A stretch of 64,000 nucleotides of DNA from Rhizobacter sp. (GCA_025355745.1 JANXZA010000177.1:42224-106223), one strand, 5' to 3'. Counted from the first letter of the stretch, positions 51,198 to 63,760 are shown. The notes: generated by a model not told the origin, from the sequence alone. Made by a program: numbers and translations.

Positions 51198-52117
51198 GGC
51201 CGGCCGGCTCCGGGCGGGGCGGTCTTCATCAAGGCCATCGCCGTGCCGATCAAGGCCGCGACCTCGCTCATGTTGCCCGGCACGATCATCGTGTTGTTCT
51301 TCTGGGCCAGATGCGCATAGGCCTCGACGGCCTTCTCGGCCACCTTGAGCTGCACCGCCTGTTCGCCGCCCGGCGACCGGATCGCCTCGGCGATCTTGCG
51401 GATCGCTTCGGCCGTGGCATCGGCCACCGCGATGATGGCGGCGGCCTCGCCCTGGGCCTTGTTGATCTCGGCCTGGCGCTGGCCTTCGGAGCGTGCGATG
51501 AAGGCCTCGCGCTCACCGGTGGCGATGTTGATCTGCTCCTGCTTGCGGCCTTCGCTGGCGGCGATCAGGGCGCGCTTCTCGCGCTCGGCGGTGATCTGAG
51601 CCTGCATCGAATGCAGGATCGCGGCCGGTGGCGTCAGGTCCTTGATCTCGTAGCGCAGCACCTTCACGCCCCAGTTGGCGGCCGCCTCGTCGAGCGACGC
51701 CACCACCGACAGGTTGATGTGGTCGCGCTCCTCGAAGGTCTTGTCGAGCTCCATCTTGCCGATCACCGAGCGCAGCAGGGTCTGCGCGAGTTGCGTGATG
51801 GCCGAGAGGTAGTTGCTCGACCCGTAGCTCGCGCGCATCGGGTCGGTCACCTGGAAATAGATGATGCCGTCAACCTGCAGCTGGGTGTTGTCCTTGGTGA
51901 TGCAGACCTGGCTCGGCACGTCGAGCGGCACTTCCTTCAGGGAGTGCTTGTACGCCACGCGCTCGATGAAGGGCACGACGAATTTCAGCCCCGGCGTGAG
52001 TGTGCGGTCGTACTTGCCGAGCCGCTCAACCACCCAGGCGTGCTGCTGCGGCACGATCTTGATGGTGCGCACAACGAACAGCGCGGCGATGACGGCGAGG
52101 ATGAGGGCGAATTCCAT
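51194..52117 (-). CDS. SPFH/stomatin-like membrane protease-associated protein
   Basis: IKIVPQQHAWVVERLGKYDRTLTPGLKFVVPFIERVAYKHSLKEVPLDVPSQVCITKDNTQLQVDGIIYFQV. Confidence 0.94.
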   Translation of the reverse strand: MEFALILAVIAALFVVRTIKIVPQQHAWVVERLGKYDRTLTPGLKFVVPFIERVAYKHSLKEVPLDVPSQVCITKDNTQLQVDGIIYFQVTDPMRASYGSSNYLSAITQLAQTLLRSVIGKMELDKTFEERDHINLSVVASLDEAAANWGVKVLRYEIKDLTPPAAILHSMQAQITAEREKRALIAASEGRKQEQINIATGEREAFIARSEGQRQAEINKAQGEAAAIIAVADATAEAIRKIAEAIRSPGGEQAVQLKVAEKAVEAYAHLAQKNNTMIVPGNMSEVAALIGTAMALMKTAPPGAGRP

Positions 52118-52168
52118 GCGGTGCTTTCAACGGAGATGATCAGTATGCTGAGGGATGCTGCCGAAGCA

Positions 52169-52612
52169 TCATTCCGCCGTACGCCCCGGCGCGACGACGA
52201 GCCAGTTGCCTTCGACCGCCACGATGCGGTGCTCGCCCGCCGTCGGCGCTTCACCGGGCGCCAGCCGCGCGGTCCAGGCCGAGCCGCGGTAGTCGACGCG
52301 GGCCGTGCCGTCGCCCTGCCACGCGACGACGTTGACGCGTTCGCCGATGTCCAGGTTCACGTCGCGGTTCTCGCGCGCCGGCGCGCTGTGGGGTTGGTTG
52401 AAGCGGCGCCAGTGCCAGACGGCAGTGGCGCCGCCGCCGACGATCGCGGCGACGATGATCTGCACGCTCGAGGCCGCGCCCAGGTGCGCGGCCACGGCCG
52501 CAGCGGCCAGGCCGAGCGCCATCATCAGCAGGTAGAACGTGCCAGTGGCCAGTTCGACCGCGACCGCCACACCGGCCGCAACCCACCAGACCGTGGCGCA
52601 GGAAATGTCCAT
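52169..52612 (-). CDS. NfeD-like membrane protein
   Basis: TM helices plus OB-like C-terminus; paired with SPFH protein. Confidence 0.85.
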   Translation of the reverse strand: MDISCATVWWVAAGVAVAVELATGTFYLLMMALGLAAAAVAAHLGAASSVQIIVAAIVGGGATAVWHWRRFNQPHSAPARENRDVNLDIGERVNVVAWQGDGTARVDYRGSAWTARLAPGEAPTAGEHRIVAVEGNWLVVAPGRTAE

Positions 52613-52743
52613 TCGAATTCCTTTCGGCACATGCCGCCACCGAGTGTAGGCGCGCGGCGAGCAGGGCGGCCCGGCGCGTCTGGTGCTGGCCCTACACTGC
52701 GCGTTTTGTCTGCACCGCCCCTGCGCCACCCGAGGCCCCGACC

Positions 52744-55002
52744 ATGCTGCGTTTCAACTTTCCCATCGTCATCATCGACGAAGACTTCCGCTCCGAAAAC
52801 ACCTCGGGCCTGGGCATCCGGGCGCTCGCGCAGGCGATCGAGAAAGAAGGCTTCGAGGTGCTGGGCGCCACGACGTATGGCGACCTGAGCCAGTTCGCGC
52901 AGCAGCAAAGCCGCGCCAGCGCCTTCATCCTGTCGATCGACGATGAAGAGTTCACGCCAGGTCCGGAACTCGACCCGGCGGTGCTGAACCTGCGCAAGTT
53001 CATCGAGGAGGTGCGCTTCAAGAACGCCGAGGTGCCGATCTACCTGTACGGCGAGACGCGCACGTCGCAGCATTTGCCGAACGACATCCTGCGCGAACTG
53101 CACGGCTTCATCCACATGTTCGAGGACACGCCGGAGTTCGTCGCGCGCCACATCATCCGCGAGGCCAGGAGCTACATGGACGGCCTCGCGCCGCCGTTCT
53201 TCAAGGCCCTGGTCGACTACGCGCAGGACGGCTCGTATTCGTGGCACTGCCCCGGCCACTCGGGCGGCGTGGCATTCCTGAAGAGCCCGGTCGGGCGCAT
53301 GTTCCACCAGTTCTTCGGCGAGAACATGCTGCGCGCCGACGTCTGCAATTCGGTCGACGAACTCGGCCAGTTGCTCGACCACACCGGCCCGATCTTCGAG
53401 AGCGAGCGCAACGCGGCGCGCATCTTCAACGCCGACCACTGCTTCTTCGTCACCAACGGCACCAGCACCAGCAACAAGATGGTCTGGCACCACGCGGTGG
53501 CTCCGGGCGATGTGGTGGTGGTGGATCGCAACTGCCATGTCTCGATCCTGCACGCCATCATCATGACCGGCGCGGTGCCGGTGTTCCTGCGGCCGACGCG
53601 CAACCAGTACGGCATCATCGGCCCGATCCCGCAAAGCGAGTTCTCGCCCGCCAACATCCGCAAGAAGATTAGCGCGAATCCGCTGCTTGCCGGCGTCGAT
53701 GCGAAGACGGTGAAGCCGCGGATCCTGACCTTGACCCAGAGCACCTACGACGGCGTGCTCTACAACACCGAGACCATCAAGCACTCGCTCGACGGCTACA
53801 TCGACACCCTGCACTTCGACGAAGCCTGGCTGCCGCACGCCGCTTTCCACAAGTTCTACGGCACCTTCCATTCAATGGGCAAGAACCGCAAGCGCCCGAA
53901 GGACCAACTGGTTTTCGCCACCCAGTCGACGCACAAGTTGCTGGCGGGCATCAGCCAGGCCTCGCAGGTTCTGGTGCAGGACTCGACCGATCGCAAGCTC
54001 GACCGGCACCTCTTCAACGAGGCCTATCTGATGCACAGCTCGACCAGCCCGCAGTACGCGATCATCGCCAGCTGCGATGTGGCTGCGGCGATGATGGAAG
54101 CGCCCGGCGGGCCGGCGCTGGTCGAGGAAAGCATTGCCGAAGCGCTCGACTTCCGGCGCGCGATGCGCAAGGTCGAGAAGGACTATGGCAAGGACTGGTG
54201 GTTCAAGGTCTGGGGCCCCGACAAGCTGGTTGACGAGGGCATCGGCCGCAGCGCCGACTGGGTGCTGAAGGCGGGCGCCAAGTGGCACGGCTTCGGCGAC
54301 CTGGCCGAGGGCTTCAACCTGCTCGACCCGATCAAGAGCACCATCATCACGCCGGGCCTGGACATGTCGGGCAAGTTTGCCAAGACCGGCATCCCGGCGG
54401 CCATCGTCACCAAGTTTCTGGTCGAGCATGGTGTGATCGTCGAGAAGACCGGCCTGTACTCGTTCTTCATCATGTTCACGATCGGCATCACGAAGGGCCG
54501 CTGGAACACGCTGCTGACCGCGCTGCAGCAGTTCAAGGACGACTACGACCGGAACCAGCCTCTGTGGCGCATCCTGCCCGAGTTCTGCGCGGTCCATCCG
54601 CGCTATGAACGCATGGGGCTGCGCGATCTGTCGCAAAGCATCCACGAGATGTACGCGAAGGGCGACATCGCACGCCTGACGACCGAGATGTATTTGTCAG
54701 ACCTGCAACCGGCGATGAAGCCGAGCGACGCCTTCGCGCACATCGCGCACCGCAAGACCGAGCGCGTCTCGATCGACGACCTGGAAGGCCGCATCACGAC
54801 CTCGCTGCTGACGCCGTACCCACCGGGCATTCCGCTGCTGATTCCGGGCGAGCGCTTCAACAAGAAGATCGTCGACTACCTGAAGTTCACGCGCCAGTTC
54901 AACGCCGCATTTCCCGGTTTCGACACCGATGTGCACGGGCTCGTGGAATCCGACGGCGACGCTGGCACGCACTGCTACTTCGTCGACTGCGTGCGGGGCT
55001 GA
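52744..55002 (+). CDS. Orn/Lys/Arg decarboxylase, biodegradative (AdiA/LdcC-like)
   Basis: Wing domain, SWHCPGHSGGVAFLKSPVG, FATQSTHKLLAGISQAS (PLP lysine). Confidence 0.92.
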   Translation: MLRFNFPIVIIDEDFRSENTSGLGIRALAQAIEKEGFEVLGATTYGDLSQFAQQQSRASAFILSIDDEEFTPGPELDPAVLNLRKFIEEVRFKNAEVPIYLYGETRTSQHLPNDILRELHGFIHMFEDTPEFVARHIIREARSYMDGLAPPFFKALVDYAQDGSYSWHCPGHSGGVAFLKSPVGRMFHQFFGENMLRADVCNSVDELGQLLDHTGPIFESERNAARIFNADHCFFVTNGTSTSNKMVWHHAVAPGDVVVVDRNCHVSILHAIIMTGAVPVFLRPTRNQYGIIGPIPQSEFSPANIRKKISANPLLAGVDAKTVKPRILTLTQSTYDGVLYNTETIKHSLDGYIDTLHFDEAWLPHAAFHKFYGTFHSMGKNRKRPKDQLVFATQSTHKLLAGISQASQVLVQDSTDRKLDRHLFNEAYLMHSSTSPQYAIIASCDVAAAMMEAPGGPALVEESIAEALDFRRAMRKVEKDYGKDWWFKVWGPDKLVDEGIGRSADWVLKAGAKWHGFGDLAEGFNLLDPIKSTIITPGLDMSGKFAKTGIPAAIVTKFLVEHGVIVEKTGLYSFFIMFTIGITKGRWNTLLTALQQFKDDYDRNQPLWRILPEFCAVHPRYERMGLRDLSQSIHEMYAKGDIARLTTEMYLSDLQPAMKPSDAFAHIAHRKTERVSIDDLEGRITTSLLTPYPPGIPLLIPGERFNKKIVDYLKFTRQFNAAFPGFDTDVHGLVESDGDAGTHCYFVDCVRG

Positions 55003-55045
55003 TCGGTCTGCTGACGGGTCTTCAGAACGGCCGGCTGACTGCGCT

Positions 55046-56026
55046 TCAGGCCGCGAGCAAGGCGCGCGCTGCGCCGAGCAGCGCCGGCGACACGGCCGTG
55101 TGGATCACGAACACCGGGATCGGTTCGAGGTAGCTGCGAAAGCGCCCCTTCGCCTCGAAGCAGGCGCGAAAGCGCGAGCGCTCGAACGCCGCGCCCAGGC
55201 GCGGCACGATGCCGCCGCCGATGTAGACGCCGCCGCGCGCGCCGAGCGTGAGCGCCAGGTTGCCGGCGGCGCTGCCGAGAAAGGCACAGAACAGATCCAG
55301 CGTCTCGACGCACTGCGGGTTGCTGCTGTCCAGCCCCATCGAGGTGATTTCCCCGGGCGTCAAATCATCGGCGGCACCCAGCCCATCAAGCTCCCGAAGT
55401 GCCGCGTGCAGGGCCGTTAGGCCGATCCCGGACACGGCCCGTTCGGCCGATACATGGCCGTGATTCCGACGCAGCACATCGAGCACCGCAGCTTCGCGCG
55501 CATTGCCGGCCGCCAGCGACACATGGCCGCCTTCGCCCTGCAACGCCAGCCAGCGACCGGCCTGGCCGGTGGGCAGCAAGCCCGACACGCCCAGGCCGGT
55601 GCCCGGGCCGATCAGCGCCTTCGCCGCCCCGGGCACGGCCGCCGTTCCGCCGAGCTGCCTCAGCTCCTGCGCGCCGAGGTCGGGCAGGGCCAGCGCCAGC
55701 GCCGTGAAGTCGTTGATCACGACGAGCCGCTCGAAACCGAGTTCGGCCTGCAGCGCGGCGGTCGAAAACGCCCAGTGGTGGTTCGTCATCCGCACCGCGT
55801 CGCCTGTGACCGGCGTGGCGATGCCGATCGCGCAGCACGGCGGCGCGGGCCGGCCGATCTGCCGCAGATAGGCGCGCAGCGCTTCGGCCAGCGTCGGGAA
55901 CGCGGCGCAGGGCAGGGTGACGATGTTGGACAAGGCCGCGCCCTCGAACGGCTGCCAGGCGAAGCGGGCGTTGGTGCCGCCGACATCACCGAGCAGGCGG
56001 GCCGGGCCGGTGGGGACCGGGCTCAT
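55046..56026 (-). CDS. glk: Glucokinase
   Basis: RLLGDVGGTNARFAW; GPGTGLGVSGLLP; ALQGEGGHVSLAAGN; GGVYIGGGIVPRL. Confidence 0.94.
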   Translation of the reverse strand: MSPVPTGPARLLGDVGGTNARFAWQPFEGAALSNIVTLPCAAFPTLAEALRAYLRQIGRPAPPCCAIGIATPVTGDAVRMTNHHWAFSTAALQAELGFERLVVINDFTALALALPDLGAQELRQLGGTAAVPGAAKALIGPGTGLGVSGLLPTGQAGRWLALQGEGGHVSLAAGNAREAAVLDVLRRNHGHVSAERAVSGIGLTALHAALRELDGLGAADDLTPGEITSMGLDSSNPQCVETLDLFCAFLGSAAGNLALTLGARGGVYIGGGIVPRLGAAFERSRFRACFEAKGRFRSYLEPIPVFVIHTAVSPALLGAARALLAA

Positions 56027-56042
56027 CGCCACACCACCTTCA

Positions 56043-56828
56043 TCACGCGTCGAGGAGGCCGGCCAGCGCCGACTGGCTGAAGCCTCCGTCCACATACGTG
56101 ATCTCGGAGGTCACGCCAGCCGCCAGGTCCGACAGCAGGAACGCGGCCACGTTGCCGACGTCGTCGATCGTCACATTGCGCCCCAGCGGCGAACGGCTGG
56201 CGGCCTCGAGCATCTTGCCGAAGCCCTTGATGCCCGACGCGGCCAGCGTCTTGATCGGGCCGGCCGAGATGCCGTTGACGCGCACGCCCTTCGGCCCGAG
56301 CGAGGCTGCGAGGTAGCGCACGCTGGCTTCGAGCGAGGCCTTCGCCAAGCCCATCGTGTTGTAGCTCGGCATGCTGCGCACCGCGCCGAGGTAGGTCAAG
56401 GTGAGCAGTGCCGCGCCAGGGCGCAGCCGCGGCGCGGCGGCCTTTGCCAGGGCCGGGAAGCTGTAGCTCGAAATGTCGTGGGCGATGCGGAACGACTCGC
56501 GCGACAGGCCCTCCAGAAAGTCGCCGGCAATCGATTCGCGCGGCGCAAAGCCGATCGAATGGACCAGGCCGTCGAAGGCCGGCCAGGCGTCGGCCAGACC
56601 GGCAAACATGGCGTCGATCTGCGCGTCGTCGGCGACATCGCAATCGAACACCAGGGTCGAGCCGAAGTCGGCCGCAAATTCGCTAACCCGCTCCTTGAAG
56701 CGCTCGCCCTGGTAGCTGAAGGCCAACGCCGCTCCTTCGCGGTGGCAGGCGCGGGCAATGCCATAGGCGATCGACCGGTTCGACAGCACGCCGGTGATCA
56801 GAATGCGCTTGCCGTTGAGAAACCCCAT
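56043..56828 (-). CDS. fabI: Enoyl-[acyl-carrier-protein] reductase (NADH)
   Basis: [74 protein letters not shown]. Confidence 0.95.
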   Translation of the reverse strand: MGFLNGKRILITGVLSNRSIAYGIARACHREGAALAFSYQGERFKERVSEFAADFGSTLVFDCDVADDAQIDAMFAGLADAWPAFDGLVHSIGFAPRESIAGDFLEGLSRESFRIAHDISSYSFPALAKAAAPRLRPGAALLTLTYLGAVRSMPSYNTMGLAKASLEASVRYLAASLGPKGVRVNGISAGPIKTLAASGIKGFGKMLEAASRSPLGRNVTIDDVGNVAAFLLSDLAAGVTSEITYVDGGFSQSALAGLLDA

Positions 56829-57083
56829 GCTGCCTCCATCGTTTTGATTCGGGCGGATTCTGGCATGCAGGGCGAGCCTGATCTTGGCTCTTGACAGCAC
56901 CTGATCGCGCTCGGCGTCGCATTCCCGGAGTAGAATCCGCTTTTTACTGGACAGCCAGTTGTTGATTGACGTAAGCAAGGCAAGCGGGCGATCTTGGGCG
57001 GATTCATCCAGCCCATTTTTTTTGGCCGATCGCTTTTGAGTGGCTCGTTGGGTAGCGTTTAACTAGCAAGGCTGGATGCACTT

Positions 57084-57740
57084 TTGATCGAGATGGTGAT
57101 GAGTTGGCAAAGCGCAGTCGAGCGCACCGTGACGGGCCTGGGTTATGACCTCGTCGACGCTGAAAAAAGCGCCGGCGGCCTGTTGCGCGTTCTCATCGAC
57201 CACCTGCCGGTGGCCGCAGCGGCACCACCGTTCATCACGGTCGACGACTGCGAGAAGGTCACGCGCCAGTTGCAGCATGTGCTCGAAGTCGATGGTTGCA
57301 CCTACGAGCGCCTCGAAGTGTCGTCGCCGGGCCTGGATCGGCCGCTGAAAAAGGCCGCCGACTACGCCCGCTTTGCCGGTGAGCAGGTCGAGGTGACCTT
57401 GAAACTGCCGTTCAAGGGCCGCAAGAAGTACCGGGGCGAGCTGCAAGCGCAGCCCAACCCGCAGAGCCTGCAGTGGCGCATCGTGCTGGGTGCCGACGAA
57501 GGCACGGCCAAGCCGACGCGCGCGCAAGTTCGGGCCACTCGGGCCACAAGAGGTGAGGGTGGGCAAGCGGGCCAGGCCGAGCAGGCACTCGATTTTTCCC
57601 TGGACGAAGTACGCGAGGCACGCCTGGTGCCGGTGGTGGATTTCAAGGGTCGCCGGCTCGCCGAGCCGCAGCGCGCCCTGGCCCCATCGGCGGCCGGTTC
57701 GGGCCCGGATGTTGAGGTTGACGGAGGTCGTATTCAATGA
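57084..57740 (+). CDS. rimP: Ribosome maturation factor RimP
   Basis: [16 protein letters not shown]...[40 protein letters not shown]; upstream of nusA. Confidence 0.94.
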   Translation: MIEMVMSWQSAVERTVTGLGYDLVDAEKSAGGLLRVLIDHLPVAAAAPPFITVDDCEKVTRQLQHVLEVDGCTYERLEVSSPGLDRPLKKAADYARFAGEQVEVTLKLPFKGRKKYRGELQAQPNPQSLQWRIVLGADEGTAKPTRAQVRATRATRGEGGQAGQAEQALDFSLDEVREARLVPVVDFKGRRLAEPQRALAPSAAGSGPDVEVDGGRIQ

Positions 57741-59215
57741 ACCGCGAATTGTTGATGCTGGTGGACGCTATCTCGCGCGAGAAGAGCGTGGACCTGGAGG
57801 TCGTGTTTGCGGCCGTTGAAGCGGCGCTCGCGTCGGCCTCCAAGAAGCTGCACGGCGGCGAAGTGGACATGCGGGTGTCGGTCGATCGCGAAACCGGCGT
57901 CTACGAGACCTTCCGCCGCTGGCATGTGGTGCCGAACGAGGCCGGCCTGCAACTGCCCGACTCGGAGATCCTGCTGTTCGAGGCGCAGGAGCAGATCGAA
58001 GACATCGAGGTCGATGACTACATCGAGGAAGGTGTCGATTCGGTCTCGATCGGGCGCATCGGCGCGCAGGCCGCCAAGCAGGTGATCCTGCAGAAGATCC
58101 GCGACGCCGAGCGCGAGCAGTTGCTGACCGACTTCCTGTCGCGCGGCGAAAAGATCTTCGTCGGCACCGTGAAGCGCCTCGACAAGGGCGACGTGATCGT
58201 CGAGCAGGGCCGCATCGAAGGCCGGCTGCGCCGCAGCGAGATGATCCCGAAGGAAAACCTGCGCTCGGGCGACCGCGTGCGGGCCTACATCGCCGAGATC
58301 GACCCGACGCTGCGCGGCCCACAGATTCTGCTCAGCCGCAGCGCGCCGGGCTTCATGATCGAATTGTTCGCACAGGAAGTGCCCGAGATCGAACAGGGTC
58401 TGCTCGAGATCAAGTCGTGCGCCCGCGACGCCGGCTCGCGCGCCAAGATCGCCGTGGTGTCGCACGACAAGCGCGTCGACCCGATCGGCACTTGCGTGGG
58501 CGTGCGCGGCTCGCGCGTCAACGGCGTCACCAACGAACTCGCCGGCGAGCGGGTCGACATCGTGCTGTGGTCCGAAGACCCAGCGCAGTTCGTGATCGGT
58601 GCGCTCGCGCCGGCCAATGTGCAGTCGATCGTCGTCGATGAAGAGCGCCACGCGATGGATGTGGTGGTGGACGAGGAAAACCTCGCCATCGCGATCGGCC
58701 GTGGCGGTCAGAACGTTCGCCTGGCCTCCGAGATGACCGGCTGGCGCATCAACATCATGACCGCCGAAGAGTCGGCCACGAAGCAGGCGACCGAATCCGA
58801 CAGCGTGCGCAAGCTGTTCATCGACAAGCTCGACGTCGACGCCGAAGTGGCCGACATACTGATCAATGAAGGTTTCGCCAGCCTCGAAGAAGTGGCCTAC
58901 GTCCCCATGCAGGAAATGCTCGAGATCGAGAGCTTCGACGAAGACACCGTGAACGAACTGCGCACCCGCGCCAAGGACGCGCTGCTGACGATGGAGCTCG
59001 CCAAGGAAGAGGGCGTCGATGAAGCCTCGCAAGACCTGCGCGACCTCGAAGGGCTAACGTCTGACTTGATCGGCAAGCTGTCGGTGGCCGGCATCCACAC
59101 CCGCGACGACCTGGCCGACCTGGCGGTCGACGAGCTGATCGAAATGACGGCGGTCGATGAGGCGCAGGCCAAGGTGCTGATCATGAAGGCGCGTGAACAC
59201 TGGTTCACGGCCTGA
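57737..59215 (+). CDS. nusA: Transcription termination/antitermination protein NusA
   Basis: S1/KH regions ([45 protein letters not shown]) and C-terminal helix-hairpin repeats. Confidence 0.97.
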   Translation: MNRELLMLVDAISREKSVDLEVVFAAVEAALASASKKLHGGEVDMRVSVDRETGVYETFRRWHVVPNEAGLQLPDSEILLFEAQEQIEDIEVDDYIEEGVDSVSIGRIGAQAAKQVILQKIRDAEREQLLTDFLSRGEKIFVGTVKRLDKGDVIVEQGRIEGRLRRSEMIPKENLRSGDRVRAYIAEIDPTLRGPQILLSRSAPGFMIELFAQEVPEIEQGLLEIKSCARDAGSRAKIAVVSHDKRVDPIGTCVGVRGSRVNGVTNELAGERVDIVLWSEDPAQFVIGALAPANVQSIVVDEERHAMDVVVDEENLAIAIGRGGQNVRLASEMTGWRINIMTAEESATKQATESDSVRKLFIDKLDVDAEVADILINEGFASLEEVAYVPMQEMLEIESFDEDTVNELRTRAKDALLTMELAKEEGVDEASQDLRDLEGLTSDLIGKLSVAGIHTRDDLADLAVDELIEMTAVDEAQAKVLIMKAREHWFTA

Positions 59216-59307
59216 CCGCAGCGCTGACAACAACACCGCAGCCCCGCCCCGACGATCGCATCGCCCGAACGCGCCACACACCGCAAGACCACGCAAGGAT
59301 TCATTAC

Positions 59308-62202
59308 ATGGCCTCGACAACCGTCGCCCAACTCGCCGTCGAGCTGAACCGCTCGGGCGCCGCACTGCTCGAGCAGTTGCAGTCGGCTGGCGTCAGCAAG
59401 GCGTCGACGGACGATGCGCTGACCGAGTCCGACAAGGAACGCCTGCTCGACCACCTGCGCACCGCTCATGGCACCGTGGTCGGTGCCGAGCGCAGGAAGA
59501 TCACCGTCACGCGCAAGTCGACCAGCGAGATCAAGCAGGCCGACTCGTCCGGCAAGGCCCGCACGATCCAGGTCGAGGTGCGCAAGAAGCGCACCTTCAT
59601 CAAGCGCGACGATGCCGTGCCGGGCGATGACGCAGCCGCGCAGGCCGCCGATGACACCGAACTGGCGCGTCGCGAAGAAGAAGCCACCGCCCAGGCCGAG
59701 TTGCTGCGGCGTCAGGAAGAAGACCTGGCCGAGAAGCGCCGCCTGCGCGACGAGCAGGAGGCGCAGGAGCGCGCCGCCGCCGAGACGCGCGCCCGTGATG
59801 CCGCCGAGCGGCTCGCTGCCGAAGCGGCCGCACAGGCGGCTACGGCCGCGCTCACCGCTGCCGCTGCGGCCGCTGCACCCGCGGCGAAGGGTTCGGGCCG
59901 CTCGAAGGCTGGCCAGCCGGCGGCGGCCCCCGTTGCGGCCGAACCGGTTGTTGCTGCCGTCGCCGTTCCCGCAGCACCCGCCGAGCCGGTCAAGCCGACC
60001 CTGCGTGTCATCAAGGCCGCCGATGTCGTCGATGAGGACAAGCAGCGCGCTGCCGACCTGGCGAAGCGCCGCAAGGCCGCCGAAGACGAAGCCGCCGCGA
60101 TCCGCGCGATGATGAACGCGCCGAAGAAGGTGATGGTCGCGAAGAAGCCGGAAGAGCCGGCAAAGGCCGCCGCCGTCGAGATCAAGGGCACGATCCACAA
60201 GAAGGTCGGCGCGCCGGGTGCGCCGGGCAGCACCACGGCCACCAAGCCGGGTGACAAGAAGGCGATCAAGTCCGAGAAGTTGTCGTCGAGCTGGGCCGAC
60301 GACGCGAAGAAGCGCAGCGCGCTGAAGCCGGGCGCACGCGCACCGGCCGGCGGCAACCGCCCGGGCTGGCGTGCGCCGCGCACCGGCCGCCGGGGTGAGC
60401 GCAACGACGGCGCCGCGTCGAGCTTTGCCGCGCCCGCCGAAGCGCAAATCCAGGAAGTGCACGTTCCCGAGACCATCAGCGTCTCCGACCTCGCGCACAA
60501 GATGTCGGTGAAGGCCTCCGAGGTCATCAAGCAGATGATGAAGCTGGGCCAGATGGTCACCATCAACCAGCAGCTCGACCAGGAAACGGCCATGATCGTG
60601 GTCGAGGAAATGGGCCACACGGCGCTGGCTGCCAAGCTCGATGACCCGGATGCCTTCCTCGAAGATGCCGAGGTCGATGCCAGCCACGAGATGCTGCCGC
60701 GCGCCCCGGTGGTCACCGTGATGGGCCACGTCGACCATGGCAAGACCTCGCTGCTCGACTACATCCGCACCTCGAGGGTCGCGGCCGGCGAGGCCGGGGG
60801 CATCACCCAGCACATCGGCGCCTATCACGTCGATACGCCGGGCGGCATGATCACCTTCCTCGACACCCCGGGCCACGCCGCGTTCACCTCGATGCGGGCA
60901 CGCGGCGCCAAGGCCACCGACATCGTCATCCTGGTGGTGGCGGCCGACGACGGCGTGATGCCGCAGACCAAGGAAGCCATCGCCCACGCGAAGGCGGCCG
61001 GCGTGCCGATCGTGGTTGCGATGAACAAGATCGACAAGCCCGATGCGAACCTCGAACGCCTGAAGTCGGAGCTGGTGGCCGAGCAGGTCGTGCCCGAAGA
61101 CTTCGGTGGCGAATCGCCGTTCGTGGCCGTCTCGGCGCGCACCGGCCAGGGCATCGACACCTTGCTCGAGCAGGTGCTGTTGCAGGCCGAGGTGCTCGAA
61201 CTCCGGGCGCCGAAAGCGTCGATGGCCAAGGGCCTCGTGATCGAAGCCCAGCTCGACAAGGGCCGCGGCCCGGTCGCAACCGTGCTGGTGCAAAGCGGCA
61301 CCTTGAAGCGCGGTGATGTGGTGCTGGCGGGTTCCAGCTTCGGCCGGGTTCGCGCCATGCTCGACGAAGACGGCAAGTCCATCACCGAGGCCGGCCCGTC
61401 GATCCCGGTCGAAATTCAAGGCCTGACGGAAGTGCCGCAGGCCGGCGACGAGTTCATGGTGCTCGGCGACGAGCGCCGGGCGCGCGAGATCGCGACCTTC
61501 CGCCAGGGCAAGTACCGTGACGTGAAGCTGGCCAAGCGCCAGGCCGCGAACCTGGAAACGCTGATGGACCAGATGGGGCAGGGCTCGACGCAGACCTTGG
61601 CGCTCATCATCAAGGCCGACGTGCAGGGTTCGCAGGAAGCGCTGGCGCAGTCGCTGCTGAAGCTCACCACGCCCGAGGTCAAGGTGCAGATCGTGCACGC
61701 GGCGGTGGGCGGCATCAGCGAGTCCGACGTCAACCTGGCGATCGCCTCGAAGGCCGTCATCATCGGCTTCAACACGCGGGCCGACGCCGGCTCGCGCAAG
61801 CTGGCCGAAAACAACGGCGTCGACATCCGCTACTACAACATCATCTACGACGCGGTTGACGACGTGAAGCTGGCGATGACCGGCATGCTGGCCCCCGAGC
61901 AGCGCGAAGAGGTCATCGGCACGGCCGAAATTCGCACCGTGTTCGTGGCCTCGAAGATCGGCACCGTGGCCGGCTCGATGGTCACCGCCGGCCTGGTGCG
62001 CCGCGGCGCGAAGTTCCGCCTGCTGCGCGAGAACATCGTGGTCTACACAGGCGAAGTCGAATCGGTGCGGCGCCTGAAAGACGATGTGCGCGAGGTGGCT
62101 TCGGGCTTCGAGTGCGGTATCAAGCTGAAGAACTACAACGACATCAAAGAGGGTGATCAGCTGGAGTTTTTCGAGGTCAAGGAAGTGGCCCGAACGCTTT
62201 GA
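59308..62202 (+). CDS. infB: Translation initiation factor IF-2
   Basis: [62 protein letters not shown]. Confidence 0.98.
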   Translation: MASTTVAQLAVELNRSGAALLEQLQSAGVSKASTDDALTESDKERLLDHLRTAHGTVVGAERRKITVTRKSTSEIKQADSSGKARTIQVEVRKKRTFIKRDDAVPGDDAAAQAADDTELARREEEATAQAELLRRQEEDLAEKRRLRDEQEAQERAAAETRARDAAERLAAEAAAQAATAALTAAAAAAAPAAKGSGRSKAGQPAAAPVAAEPVVAAVAVPAAPAEPVKPTLRVIKAADVVDEDKQRAADLAKRRKAAEDEAAAIRAMMNAPKKVMVAKKPEEPAKAAAVEIKGTIHKKVGAPGAPGSTTATKPGDKKAIKSEKLSSSWADDAKKRSALKPGARAPAGGNRPGWRAPRTGRRGERNDGAASSFAAPAEAQIQEVHVPETISVSDLAHKMSVKASEVIKQMMKLGQMVTINQQLDQETAMIVVEEMGHTALAAKLDDPDAFLEDAEVDASHEMLPRAPVVTVMGHVDHGKTSLLDYIRTSRVAAGEAGGITQHIGAYHVDTPGGMITFLDTPGHAAFTSMRARGAKATDIVILVVAADDGVMPQTKEAIAHAKAAGVPIVVAMNKIDKPDANLERLKSELVAEQVVPEDFGGESPFVAVSARTGQGIDTLLEQVLLQAEVLELRAPKASMAKGLVIEAQLDKGRGPVATVLVQSGTLKRGDVVLAGSSFGRVRAMLDEDGKSITEAGPSIPVEIQGLTEVPQAGDEFMVLGDERRAREIATFRQGKYRDVKLAKRQAANLETLMDQMGQGSTQTLALIIKADVQGSQEALAQSLLKLTTPEVKVQIVHAAVGGISESDVNLAIASKAVIIGFNTRADAGSRKLAENNGVDIRYYNIIYDAVDDVKLAMTGMLAPEQREEVIGTAEIRTVFVASKIGTVAGSMVTAGLVRRGAKFRLLRENIVVYTGEVESVRRLKDDVREVASGFECGIKLKNYNDIKEGDQLEFFEVKEVARTL

Positions 62203-62307
62203 GTGGCGCCCCCGGGCTACGGCGTACCGTAGCCCACCCCCCGTGGGGGTCGCCGGCCGCTCCGGAGCGGCCGCGCGCTGGCCGGCGGCGGAGTTGGCTT
62301 CATCCCC

Positions 62308-62338
62308 AAACCCCGCCGCTCGAAAGACGGCGGGGTTT
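62308..62338 (+). terminator. Terminator-like hairpin between infB and rbfA
   Basis: aaaccccgccg-ctcgaaaga-cggcggggttt. Confidence 0.55.
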
Positions 62339-62370
62339 GTCTTTGATGACCTTCCCGAGTGCAAATCAAC

Positions 62371-62736
62371 ATGCGACACAAACGATCGATACCGAACCGC
62401 GGCTTCCGCGTCGCCGACCAGATCCAGCGCGATGTGGCCGAGCTGATCCGCGACCTGAAAGACCCGCGCATCGGCATGCTGACGGTCAACGCGGTCGAGA
62501 TCACGGCCGACTATGCGCATGCCACGGTGCTGTTCTCGGTGCTCGTCGGCGACCCGGTCGAATGCGAGACGGCGTTGAACGAGGCCGCAGGCTTCATTCG
62601 CAACGGCCTGTTCAAGCGGCTGCAGATCCACACCGTGCCGACGCTGCATTTCAAGTTCGACCGCACCACCGAACGCGCCTCCGAACTGAGCGCGCTGATC
62701 GCCCAGGCGAACTCGACGCGGGCCAGGGAAGACTGA
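62371..62736 (+). CDS. rbfA: 30S ribosome-binding factor A
   Basis: [42 protein letters not shown]. Confidence 0.95.
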   Translation: MRHKRSIPNRGFRVADQIQRDVAELIRDLKDPRIGMLTVNAVEITADYAHATVLFSVLVGDPVECETALNEAAGFIRNGLFKRLQIHTVPTLHFKFDRTTERASELSALIAQANSTRARED

Positions 62737-62738
62737 GC

Positions 62739-63760
62739 GTGCCGGCTGTGCAACGCCCCGTACCATTCGCAAGAGTGCAGCGTCGTGCCGTGCACGGTGT
62801 GCTCTTGCTCGACAAGCCGCTCGGCCTGTCGAGCAACGACGCGTTGCAAAAAGCCAAGCGCCTGTTCCGGGCCGAGAAAGCGGGCCACACCGGCACGCTC
62901 GATCCGCTCGCTACCGGACTGCTGCCGCTGTGCTTCGGCGCGGCGACGAAGTTCTCGCAAGTCAGCCTGGACGCCGACAAGCGCTACACCGCGACCTTCA
63001 AGCTCGGTGTGACGACGACCACCGGCGACGGCGAAGGTGAGGTGCTGCAACGCCGCGATGTGGACGTGACGCGCGCCCAGGTCGAGGCGGCCTGCGCGCA
63101 ATTCACTGGCGCGATCCATCAAGTCCCGCCGATGCATTCGGCGTTGAAGCGCGACGGCAAGCCGCTCTACGAATACGCCCGCGCCGGCATCGAGATCGAG
63201 CGCGAAGCTCGCGCGGTGACGATTCATCGCATCGCCATCGTCGACGGCGATCATGACGTCTGGACGATCGACGTTCGGTGCAGCAAGGGCACCTACATCC
63301 GAACCCTCGCCGAAGACATCGGCAAGGTGCTCGGCTGCGGCGCGCACCTGAGCGCGCTGCGCCGCACCGGCAGCGGGGCCTTGACGCTGGACGGCGCGCA
63401 CACGCTCGACCAACTCGCTGCGATGATCGAAGCCGAACGCGACGCGCAGTTGATGGACGCCGACGCGCTGCTCGCCGACTGGCCTGTGATCCGCCTCGGC
63501 GCCGAAGACGCGGGCCGCTTCCTGAGCGGCCTGCGGCGCCGCGTCCCGATACCCGACGCGCCAAACATCCGCGTTTATGGCCCGGCGCCGCAAGCGGTGC
63601 CGGGCGGCCCCGCGCAGCATGTCTTCCTCGGCGGCGCCCACATCAGCGCCGGCGAACTGATTTCGACAAGGCTCTTGAGCCCGCTGGAGGTGCAAGGCCT
63701 TCTCACTCCGCAAGCGCCTGCGCAAGCGCCAGGACCCGTTTCACCAGGACCCGTTTCACC

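Noticed and set aside
59640-60060. Ala-rich low-complexity region in infB
   Set aside because: Normal for the IF-2 N-terminal region in high-GC bacteria.
58897-62772. 1291-aa minus-strand ORF opposite nusA/infB
   Set aside because: Antisense mirror of infB; no recognisable motifs, and the plus strand is unambiguous IF-2.
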